A stretch of 5,134 bases of DNA from NCBI GenBank assembly GCA_016930895.1, contig JAFGFV010000484.1:1-5134 (forward strand), given 5' to 3'. The translations under genes were made by a program, and so were the position numbers. Under the pieces are notes generated by a model that was given only the letters and a program-made list of their open reading frames with translations, searched no databases and was not told where the DNA came from. The DNA comes from Spirochaetales bacterium (GTDB taxonomy: Bacteria > Spirochaetota > Spirochaetia > SZUA-6 > DRHE01). Below, piece after piece: positions 1 to 5,134 of this stretch (the stretch's first letter is position 1; each line of letters begins with the position of its first letter).

Positions 1-600
1 CACCGCCTCCGAGAGCTGGCCGTTCAGTCCTCCAACGGCATCTACTCCGATGAAGACCGGATGCAGATCCAGGTTGAAGTGTCCCAGTTGGTGGACGAGA
101 TCAACCGGATCGCTTCCCACGCCCAGTTCAACGGCATGAACACCCTCACGGGTGCATTCGCCGATCCTGAGCGGGGAGGCCTGGAGCTCCGGACGATGTA
201 TTTCCAGGTAGGTGCCAACATGGACCAGCGGGAACGAGTGTTCATCGGGACCATGACGGCCCAGGCACTCGGACTGCAGGGAGCCCAGGCGGGCGAGTCC
301 ATTTCGATTTCCACCCCCGAACAGGCCAACCGGGCCATCGGGCTGGTGGATGCTGCCCTGACGGTCGTGTCGCGGCAGCGGGCGGACCTCGGGGCCTACC
401 AGAACCGCTTCGAGATGGCAGCGAAAGGGGTGGCGGTGGCAGCGGAAAACATGCAGGCCGCCGAGTCCCTGATCAGGGACACGGACATGGCCGCGGAGAC
501 CGTGCAGTTCGTCAAAAACCAGATCCTGGTCGAGACGGGCACGGCGATGCTTGCCCAGGCCAACCTCAAGCCGCAGAGCGTGCTCCAGCTCCTCGGTTAG
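1..600 (+). CDS. flaB: FlaB-type flagellin, periplasmic flagellar filament core (5' end missing)
   Basis: This is the C-terminal 199 residues of a flagellin. The reading frame is open from base 1 ([20 protein letters not shown]...) and ends at TAG 598-600. Flagellin is exported by the flagellar type III apparatus and polymerises into the filament, which in spirochaetes lies in the periplasm. Aligned from memory to treponemal FlaB proteins of about 286 residues, about 87 N-terminal residues are missing. The usual spirochaete landmarks are present: [64 protein letters not shown] and [14 protein letters not shown]. The final helix ([20 protein letters not shown], then SVLQLLG) is the D0 segment that packs in the filament core. 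As in other FlaB proteins there is no large variable D2/D3 insertion. Its promoter lies upstream of the window. Which FlaB paralogue it is cannot be decided from this fragment. Confidence 0.97.
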   Translation, partial: HRLRELAVQSSNGIYSDEDRMQIQVEVSQLVDEINRIASHAQFNGMNTLTGAFADPERGGLELRTMYFQVGANMDQRERVFIGTMTAQALGLQGAQAGESISISTPEQANRAIGLVDAALTVVSRQRADLGAYQNRFEMAAKGVAVAAENMQAAESLIRDTDMAAETVQFVKNQILVETGTAMLAQANLKPQSVLQLLG

Positions 601-659
601 CCAGTGGGCGTGGCGGCCCCGGGCCGTCGCGCCGGGTGCGAAAGTCGTTCCCGACGGAC

Positions 660-687
660 AAAGAGGTTTCTGGACGTCACCTCTTTT
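660..687 (+). other. A/T-based stem-loop in the flagellin-flaG gap
   Basis: A perfect 8-bp inverted repeat: AAAGAGGT at 660-667 pairs with ACCTCTTT at 679-686 around an 11-nt loop, followed by one more T at 687. The stem starts 60 nt after the flagellin stop. The right arm ends in four T residues, so it resembles a weak intrinsic terminator or an mRNA-processing/stability hairpin. The stem has only three G:C pairs and its U run is part of the stem, so strong termination is unlikely. The repeat is seen directly; its function is inferred. Confidence 0.4.
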
Positions 688-696
688 CACAAGGTT

Positions 697-732
697 GGGT
701 GAGGGGGGGTCGCGCACTCCCCCGCCCGTTTT
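697..732 (+). terminator. Possible intrinsic terminator or attenuator upstream of flaG
   Basis: A G run (703-709) followed by T710 faces a C run. Bases 703-710 pair with 716-723 around a CGCGC loop (711-715), giving an 8-bp stem with one G:U pair. GGG 697-699 can add three pairs with CCC 725-727 across a small internal loop. The stem is followed by G and then TTTT (729-732). This GC-rich hairpin plus short T tract is terminator-like and lies just before the flaG ribosome binding site. It could end most flagellin transcripts and let a fraction read through to flaG and fliD, which fits the large excess of flagellin needed over cap protein. The T tract is short, so partial termination is more plausible than complete. 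Confidence 0.4.
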
Positions 733-733
733 C

Positions 734-742
734 AGGGAGGAG
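734..742 (+). promoter_or_regulatory. Ribosome binding site that fixes the flaG start
   Basis: AGGGAGGAG is a strong purine-rich Shine-Dalgarno sequence. Its AGGAG core (738-742) is 7 nt from the ATG at 750. It decides the start against the in-frame GTG at 636, which would add 38 residues translated through both intergenic stem-loops and with no flagellar similarity. The first five bases (AGGGA) also match the ANGGA core bound by CsrA. Confidence 0.8.
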
Positions 743-749
743 CAATACT

Positions 750-1112
750 ATGGGTATCAACATACCCGGGGTCACCGGGTCGGGGATACCTCCGGAATAC
801 AGCGTGTCCAGGGCGGAGGGCTCCCAGGCTGCGGAAGCCCACCGGACCCTGAGGCCGGGCAGGTCCCGGGCTCCCGATCCGATGCTGCCCGGCGAGGACC
901 TGGACCGGGCAGCGGAGATACTCGAGCAGACCTTCCGGCTGTTCAACAAACGGCTCAAGATCACCGTCAACAAGGAGATCGAGCGGGTCGTCGTAAAGGT
1001 GATTGACGGCAACACCGATAAGGTTATCAAGGAGATACCGCCCGAAGAGCTGCAGAAGCTCATCGCGCGCATCAAGGAAACCATCGGGCTGCTGTTCGAC
1101 GAGAAGATCTAA
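750..1112 (+). CDS. flaG: FlaG-family flagellar protein
   Basis: The 120-residue product belongs to the FlaG family, small proteins encoded between flagellin and fliD in many bacteria and linked to filament length or stability. Their biochemical role is not firmly settled. Residues 1-50 are low-complexity and probably disordered (Gly, Pro, Ser and Arg rich), as is usual for the family. The conserved part is residues 52 to 120: a helix, then FNKRLKITVNKEIERVVVKV, IDGNTDKVIKEIPPEELQKL and the terminal GLLFDEKI. The IPPEE and LLFDEK elements are FlaG hallmarks. The ATG at 750 is chosen for the strong binding site before it. fliD starts 21 nt after its stop, so the two are probably co-transcribed. 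The N-terminus carries INIPGV, echoed in FliD next door. Confidence 0.92.
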   Translation: MGINIPGVTGSGIPPEYSVSRAEGSQAAEAHRTLRPGRSRAPDPMLPGEDLDRAAEILEQTFRLFNKRLKITVNKEIERVVVKVIDGNTDKVIKEIPPEELQKLIARIKETIGLLFDEKI

Positions 1113-1133
1113 AAGCCGCCCGGACGTGAGGTC

Positions 1134-3158
1134 ATGTCCGATTTTTCCATCCCCGGCGTCAGCAGCAAATACAACAGCGGCGAAGCCATCCAGAAGCTCA
1201 TGGAGGCCGAGCGGATACCGCTCGCCCGCATGGAACAGGACCGCCAGGAGTACCAGGAGCAGAAGTCTGCCTGGCTGCGCCTGAATCGGCAGATCGGCAC
1301 CGTCCGGGACAGCGCCGGACAGCTGTTCGGCTTTCAGAACCCCTTCAACAACAAGATCGCCACCTCCTCCGACCAGAGCGTGCTCACGGCCACCGCCCAG
1401 CGCAGCGCCCTGGAGGAACAGGTTTCGGTCGCAGTCAAGCAGATCGCCACGGCCGATCGCTTTAGCTCGCGGTCGCTGCCCCGGGATTTCAAGGCAGGGG
1501 CCGGTGTCTACCGGTTCCGGGTGGGCGAGGAGGAGATCCGGTTCACCTTCCGCGGGGGAAGCCTCAAGGAGCTGGCGGAAGCCATCAACACTAGGGCCGG
1601 CAAGCTCCTCAAGGCGACGGTGATCGCGGACACCCAGAGCACCCAGGTGCTGGTGGTGGAGAGCCGAAAGACCGGCGCCCACAACCAGCTGTCGTTTCAC
1701 GACGAGGCCGCAGCCTTCGGAGAACAGGCGGGGATGCTCGAGCGTTCCTTCGAAGCCAGCCGCTCCCTGAGCCTGGCCCCCTCGAGCCTCGAGGCCTGGC
1801 AGAAGCCCCTGGACACCGCGGCAACCACCGTCTCGGATGGGGTGCTGACCCTGAACCCCGGAAGCGAGCTCAAGCTCCCCATTCGTCCTCCTCACGCCCT
1901 CAACGACAACATGGTCCTCTCCATGCAGGTCAGGGTCCGGCGCATACCCGAGGAGGCCTACGCCGCCCCCCAGCCTCCCCCGGGGCCGGAGGTCCCCTCG
2001 GCCGGCGGCATCGAGCTGCAGGGGATCCAGGTCGAGAACGCCCCCTCCCGGGCCCTGCTTCCGGATTGGGAGCCTCCCGAGCCGCCCAAGCGGGTCGACG
2101 ACCTGCAGGTGCTCTTTGCGCAGGGGGGCGGAGCCACCGTTCCCCTCCCCGAGGTCCGGGATTCGGAGGAGTTCTACACCCTGGAGGTGCCCGCGGGACA
2201 GCTCCCACAGGCGCTGGACGCCCTGGCCCTGCGCAACCGCAACACCCACCGGATCATCGACGTGCGGGACGTGCGGATCTACGACGTGACCGCCCGGGGC
2301 GAGCACAAGGCGGTGAATCCCCTTTCCTCCGCGCAAGACGCAGTGGTGGTGCTGGACGGAATCGAGGTAACCCGGGACACGAACCAGATCGACGACCTGC
2401 TTCCCGGAGTCGAGCTGTCCCTGCACGCTGCCTCGGAGCGCCCCGTGGAGCTCACGGTGGCCAAGGACCTGGAGGCGGTCAAGGACGCCCTCTTCAACTT
2501 CGTGGGCAACTACAACAAGCTGCTCATGGAGATCGACATCCTGACGCGTCAGGACCAGGGGATCGTCGAGAACGCCGTATTCCTGAGCGACGAGGAACGG
2601 GAGCAGGCGCAGGAGGACCTCGGTCTCCTGCAGGGAAACGTGACCCTCATGCAGCTCAAGAGCCGCTTGCAGCGAATCATGATGGACCCGTACACGACCG
2701 AAGGGGGACGCGAGTTGACCCTGCTCGCACAAATCGGCATCTCCACCTCCGGTGGGCAGTTCCAGACTTCCGGCAGCATCGACCGCACGCTCTTGCGGGG
2801 ATACCTCCAGATCGACGAGGCCGTGCTGGAGGGGGCCCTCAACCAGAACCCGGACTGGGTCCGGCAGCTGTTCGGGTTCGACCGGGACAAAGACCTGGTG
2901 GTGGATTCCGGCGTGGCGTTCCAGGTCGACAGCTACCTGAAGCCTTACGTCGGGACCGCCGGGGTCGTTTCCGGCCGGGTCAGCGCCATCGACCGCTCCT
3001 TAGCCAACAAGGACCGGGAGATCGCAGCCTACAACGAGCACCTCCTGGACTACGAACGGGAGCTACGCAGGAAATTCGGTGTCATGGAAGGGGCACTGGA
3101 TACCCTTGAGAAAAGCTCCCAAGCGATCGAAAATCTAAATAGGCAGACAGAGCGCTGA
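1134..3158 (+). CDS. fliD: FliD, flagellar filament cap (hook-associated protein 2)
   Basis: The 674-residue protein caps the growing filament and promotes folding of exported flagellin. The N-terminal FliD_N region (about residues 5-115) starts SDFSIPGVSSKYNSGEAIQK and runs into long helices. Residues about 120-200 resemble hook-associated repeat folds (GVYRFRVGEEEIRFTF, SLKELAEAINTRAGKLLKAT). A proline-rich stretch at about 276-318 includes PQPPPGP and WEPPEPP. The FliD_C region follows: FNFVGNYNKLL at 454-464, SGSID at 546-550, and FGFDRDKDLVVDSGVAF at 580-596. A terminal helical, coiled-coil-prone segment spans about 610-674. Enterobacterial FliD is about 470 residues; spirochaete FliD proteins are, from memory, nearer 660-700, so this length suits the lineage. 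The start has GTGAGG only 2 nt before ATG 1134, an unusually tight spacing, so translation may be helped by coupling to flaG. The cap should act in the periplasm here. Confidence 0.95.
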   Translation: MSDFSIPGVSSKYNSGEAIQKLMEAERIPLARMEQDRQEYQEQKSAWLRLNRQIGTVRDSAGQLFGFQNPFNNKIATSSDQSVLTATAQRSALEEQVSVAVKQIATADRFSSRSLPRDFKAGAGVYRFRVGEEEIRFTFRGGSLKELAEAINTRAGKLLKATVIADTQSTQVLVVESRKTGAHNQLSFHDEAAAFGEQAGMLERSFEASRSLSLAPSSLEAWQKPLDTAATTVSDGVLTLNPGSELKLPIRPPHALNDNMVLSMQVRVRRIPEEAYAAPQPPPGPEVPSAGGIELQGIQVENAPSRALLPDWEPPEPPKRVDDLQVLFAQGGGATVPLPEVRDSEEFYTLEVPAGQLPQALDALALRNRNTHRIIDVRDVRIYDVTARGEHKAVNPLSSAQDAVVVLDGIEVTRDTNQIDDLLPGVELSLHAASERPVELTVAKDLEAVKDALFNFVGNYNKLLMEIDILTRQDQGIVENAVFLSDEEREQAQEDLGLLQGNVTLMQLKSRLQRIMMDPYTTEGGRELTLLAQIGISTSGGQFQTSGSIDRTLLRGYLQIDEAVLEGALNQNPDWVRQLFGFDRDKDLVVDSGVAFQVDSYLKPYVGTAGVVSGRVSAIDRSLANKDREIAAYNEHLLDYERELRRKFGVMEGALDTLEKSSQAIENLNRQTER

Positions 3159-3163
3159 CGGGG

Positions 3164-3189
3164 TTTCCCCCGGAGTCCGGTGGGGGAGG
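3164..3189 (+). other. GC-rich stem-loop just after fliD
   Basis: TTTCCCCC (3164-3171) can pair with GGGGGAGG (3182-3189): five G:C pairs, one A:U and two G:U at the base. The 10-nt loop can itself form a short GG/CC pair. It begins 6 nt after the fliD stop. No T tract follows, so it is not a canonical intrinsic terminator. An mRNA 3'-end protector or a pause site is more likely. An alternative compact fold pairs GGGG 3160-3163 with CCCC 3167-3170. Confidence 0.35.
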
Positions 3190-3200
3190 AGAAGGGGCCT

Positions 3201-3246
3201 CGCTCGAGACCCGCGCGAGATCGACGCTGCCCGCGGGTCTCGAGCG
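3201..3246. repeat. Perfect 15-bp inverted repeat in the fliD-3338 gap
   Basis: CGCTCGAGACCCGCG at 3201-3215 is exactly complementary to CGCGGGTCTCGAGCG at 3232-3246, with a 16-nt spacer. Two more pairs (T3200:G3247 wobble and C3199:G3248) can extend it outward. As RNA this would be a very stable hairpin, but there is no T tract after it, so it is not a standard terminator. As DNA it could be a dyad binding site. The gap of 179 nt between fliD and the next gene is long for this tightly packed cluster and is largely occupied by this element and its third partial copy. The symmetry is seen directly; its role is unknown. Confidence 0.8.
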
Positions 3247-3266
3247 GGCACGCACGGGTCTCGAGC
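3234..3266. repeat. 12-bp direct repeat of the inverted-repeat core, 21-bp period
   Basis: CGGGTCTCGAGC occurs at 3234-3245 (inside the right arm of the 15-bp inverted repeat) and again at 3255-3266. With the reversed copy at 3202-3213 there are three copies. Their centres are 32 and 21 bp apart, close to whole turns of B-DNA, so all three would lie on one face of the helix. In RNA, the left copy could pair with either right copy, giving two mutually exclusive hairpins. No other gap in the window shows this motif. Confidence 0.75.
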
Positions 3267-3337
3267 CAGCGCCCGCGGGAGGACGCGCCGGAAGGCCCGC
3301 CGGTGGGTTTCCGGGAGATCCCAAGGGGAGGACGCAG

Positions 3338-4213
3338 ATGCAGATCAGGATCAACGACCAGCCCCTCGACATCACGCTGGAACACAACGATACCCTCGGC
3401 ACGGTGGTTCGAGAGCTCCAGGCGTGGCTCAAGGGCTCGGACCTTATCCTGTACTCGGTCAGGCACCGCGATCGAGACCTCCTGGCCAGCCCCGCCGAGG
3501 AATGGGAGGGCACATCCACGTCCCAGGTGGACGCGCTGGAGGTAACGGTCCGCCAGGCGGGGGATCTGAGATCCGAAAACCTCCGCACCGTGCTCCAGTA
3601 CCTTGAGCTGCTCGACGCCGCCCTGGCGCAAGCCGACGATGGGAAGCTCGCCGAGCTGACCCCCGGATTTGCCGCCCTGACGGAAAGCGTGGCCCAGATC
3701 GCGCCGCGCGAAGGCTCCCTTCCTGGCCTCGCGCTCCTGCTCGAGGAGCTGTCCGGCAGGTCCCTCGGGGACTGGCCGGGTGAGCGCGCGGCCCAAGCCC
3801 GCCAGTTGATCGAGAGGCTGCGGAGCCTGGTGGATCGGCGGCGCAGGGAGATCGACGATCCCCGCTGCATGGCCCGGGAGCTCGTGGACCAGCTTCCCGC
3901 CGCGCGGGAAGAAGCCCAGGACGTAGCGGTGCTGCTGCAGACGGGCCGGGACAGGGAGGCCATGGAGACGATCGTCCGCTTCTCCGAGATCTGCGAAAGC
4001 GTGGCCCGGGTGCTCCATTCGCTGCCGGAGGGTGACAGACCTTCGGTGGGAGGGAGGAACCTGGAGGAGTTCTTCACCGAGCTCAACGGCCTCCTGAACG
4101 ACCTGGTCGAGGCCTTCTCCGCCCATGATTCCGTGCTGATAGGAGATCTGATGGAATACGAGGTGGCGCCGCGCCTCGAACAGCTGCAGGCGGCTCTCGA
4201 GGCGGTCCTGTGA
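3338..4213 (+). CDS. Unnamed flagellar-cluster protein with beta-grasp-like N-terminus
   Basis: I do not recognise a named family for this 291-residue protein. Residues 1-72 alternate as strand (MQIRIN), strand (LDITLE), helix (TLGTVVRELQAWLKG), strand (DLILYSVR) and strand (ALEVTVRQ). This is the order of a ubiquitin-like beta-grasp fold. There is no C-terminal Gly-Gly, so a modifier role is not suggested. From residue 78 the sequence is almost wholly helical and acidic, with helices near 78-100, 128-140, 150-172, 177-203, 206-228 and 241-291. The last segment includes LLNDLVEAFSAHDSVLIGDL and EYEVAPRLEQL. There is no signal peptide or membrane segment, so it is probably cytoplasmic. The start has GGGGAGGA (3325-3332) at good spacing. 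It follows fliD, where many bacteria carry fliS, and precedes a PilZ gene by 19 nt, so a chaperone or regulatory role in filament assembly is possible but unproven. Confidence 0.85.
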   Translation: MQIRINDQPLDITLEHNDTLGTVVRELQAWLKGSDLILYSVRHRDRDLLASPAEEWEGTSTSQVDALEVTVRQAGDLRSENLRTVLQYLELLDAALAQADDGKLAELTPGFAALTESVAQIAPREGSLPGLALLLEELSGRSLGDWPGERAAQARQLIERLRSLVDRRRREIDDPRCMARELVDQLPAAREEAQDVAVLLQTGRDREAMETIVRFSEICESVARVLHSLPEGDRPSVGGRNLEEFFTELNGLLNDLVEAFSAHDSVLIGDLMEYEVAPRLEQLQAALEAVL

Positions 4214-4232
4214 GCCTCGTGAGCAGGGCGCC

Positions 4233-5134
4233 ATGATCGCGGTACTCGAACAGCTCAGCCGACTCGCGCTGCTGCAGACCCGCTACGAGTTCCTGGCCAG
4301 GCCCGACAGGCGCAGCACCTGGATTTTCCTTTCCGTCGCGGCCGTCCTCATGTTGGTGTTCGTGATCGCCGGCGTGCTCATGCGCCGGCGCAGCCGCAGC
4401 CTGGACCCCCAGCAACGGCAGAAGTACGGCCGCCGGGTGTTCCACAAGACCGCGAAGAACATGGGGCTGCAGAAACACCACGTGGCCCTTCTCGAGCAGC
4501 TGCTCCGGCTCACCAAGGTCAGGCAGCCCTTCCTGGTCTTCTCCAGTCCCAGCCTGCTCGACGACGTACTCAAGAAAGGCGTCTACGCCCTGCAGCAGAA
4601 CTCCGCCATGAAGCCGGAGGACCGGGAACGGCGCATGAGCTACCTGTTCCAGATCAAGCAGATCATCGAGCGTAACGCCCGGACCAGCTCCAGCGTCAGG
4701 TCGACGGTGATGCTCAAGCCCGGCCAGGCCGTGGACATCCTCACCGACAAGGGCGAGCGCTGCGAGAGCCGGGTGCTTTCCAACATGCGCGACATGCTGG
4801 CCCTCGAAGTGCCCAAGGGGGCCGACGGCGCAGCCCGGCGATGGCCCCGGGGCACCCGGATCAAGATCAACTTCTGGCGCGAGTCCGATGCCGGCTACAG
4901 CTTCGAAACCAAAGTGCTCGGCTACGATACCCTCAAGGGCACCCCCGGGCTGCTCGTGCACCATGCCAAGACCCTGCGCCGCGCCCAGCAGCGCAGGTTC
5001 CGACGCTCGAGCCTGAACCGACCCTGCTTCTTCTACCCGATTCACCTGGTCACGACGCAGGGCAAGCGCGCCGAGCGCCGGGCCGTGGTTCAGGCGCACA
5101 TGCGCCTGCTCGGGAACCTGCTCGACATCTCCGC
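4233..5134 (+). CDS. Membrane-anchored PilZ-domain protein, probable c-di-GMP receptor (3' end missing)
   Basis: The frame is open from ATG 4233 to the window end (300 full codons plus two bases). A short N-terminus is followed by one membrane segment at residues 30-50 (WIFLSVAAVLMLVFVIAGVL), then RRRSRS, so the rest is predicted cytoplasmic. Residues about 56-150 are helical. Residues about 155-245 are a beta-rich domain (STVMLKPGQAVDILTDKGER onward) resembling the YcgR-like domain that precedes PilZ. The PilZ domain opens at QRRFRR, giving the RxxxR motif as R254 to R258. The second ligand motif, [D/N]xSxxG, begins as D298-I299-S300, where the window stops. PilZ domains bind cyclic di-GMP, and YcgR-type proteins act on flagellar motors, so a motility brake is a reasonable but unproven guess. 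The binding site is a weak AGGG at 4225-4228. The start lies 19 nt after the previous stop, implying one operon. Confidence 0.9.
   Translation, partial: MIAVLEQLSRLALLQTRYEFLARPDRRSTWIFLSVAAVLMLVFVIAGVLMRRRSRSLDPQQRQKYGRRVFHKTAKNMGLQKHHVALLEQLLRLTKVRQPFLVFSSPSLLDDVLKKGVYALQQNSAMKPEDRERRMSYLFQIKQIIERNARTSSSVRSTVMLKPGQAVDILTDKGERCESRVLSNMRDMLALEVPKGADGAARRWPRGTRIKINFWRESDAGYSFETKVLGYDTLKGTPGLLVHHAKTLRRAQQRRFRRSSLNRPCFFYPIHLVTTQGKRAERRAVVQAHMRLLGNLLDIS

Noticed and set aside
614..636. GC-rich palindrome and a 5-bp CCCGG/CCGGG stem just after the flagellin stop
   Set aside because: The palindrome has a one-base centre and the alternative stem is short. Neither has a T tract, and such matches are expected by chance at this GC content.
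601..749. Search for a sigma-28-type flagellar promoter (TAAA, about 15 bp, GCCGATAA) before flaG
   Set aside because: CCGACGGA at 651-658 faintly recalls the -10 element, but no TAAA-like -35 lies at the right distance, so no promoter is called.
732..2732. A 666-codon open frame on the minus strand opposite flaG and fliD
   Set aside because: It lies antisense to two well-recognised genes, its translation has no recognisable domain, and it is rich in Gly, Leu, Val, Arg and Asp as expected from reading GC-rich codons backwards.
2066..3109. A 347-codon plus-strand frame inside fliD
   Set aside because: It overlaps the conserved FliD C-terminal region in another frame and is an Arg/Gly/Pro-rich shadow of high third-position GC.
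3246..3262. GGCACG resembling the -24 element of a sigma-54 promoter
   Set aside because: The TTGC-like -12 element is absent at the required spacing; the corresponding bases are within GGGTCTCG.
3050..4234. Long minus-strand open frames opposite the unnamed gene (3050-4234 and 3082-4086)
   Set aside because: The plus-strand frame has a good binding site, sensible secondary structure and tight operon spacing. The antisense products are low-complexity Ser/Arg or Gly/Leu rich shadows.
4083..5099. A 338-codon minus-strand open frame opposite the PilZ gene
   Set aside because: The plus strand encodes a membrane segment and PilZ motifs in one uninterrupted frame, while the antisense product shows no family features.
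1..5134. tRNA or rRNA genes, CRISPR arrays, insertion sequences and phage elements
   Set aside because: No cloverleaf, regularly spaced repeat array, transposase or integrase similarity was seen; nearly all of the window is flagellar coding sequence.

Overview
The window is a run of co-oriented plus-strand genes from the flagellar filament cluster of a spirochaete with GC-rich DNA. The lineage call rests on the first gene. Its fragment has the compact FlaB-type flagellin sequence typical of spirochaete periplasmic flagella: [47 protein letters not shown], and a C-terminus of [22 protein letters not shown] content and strong third-position GC bias suggest a free-living member (Spirochaeta-like) rather than an AT-rich pathogen. 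That placement is inference, and no genus is claimed.

Layout, all on the plus strand: (1) 1-600, the last 199 residues of a FlaB flagellin whose start lies outside the window; (2) 601-749, an intergenic stretch with two stem-loops, the second terminator-like, then a strong ribosome binding site; (3) 750-1112, a FlaG-family protein; (4) 1134-3158, FliD, the filament cap, longer than typical enterobacterial FliD; (5) 3159-3337, a GC-rich gap with a stem-loop and a striking 15-bp inverted repeat whose right-arm core is repeated again 21 bp downstream; (6) 3338-4213, an unnamed 291-residue protein with a ubiquitin-like (beta-grasp) looking N-terminus and a helical remainder; (7) 4233-5134, the start of a membrane-anchored PilZ-domain (c-di-GMP receptor) protein, cut by the window end inside its second ligand motif.

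The genes fit one story. Flagellin builds the filament, FlaG is associated with filament length or stability, and FliD caps the tip and folds incoming flagellin. The PilZ protein probably lets c-di-GMP act on motility or an envelope process. The unnamed gene sits where many bacteria carry fliS, the flagellin chaperone, so it is the best candidate here for an undescribed component. Gaps of 21 nt (flaG-fliD) and 19 nt (unnamed gene-PilZ gene) suggest co-transcription. The two longer gaps carry the RNA structure that probably sets different expression levels within the cluster.

Most of the window is a recognisable flagellar locus. What merits a second look is the phased repeat at 3201-3266, the beta-grasp gene beside fliD, the PilZ protein, and an IPGV motif shared by the N-termini of FlaG and FliD. 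Long open frames on the minus strand (such as 732-2732) are shadows of GC-rich codon usage.
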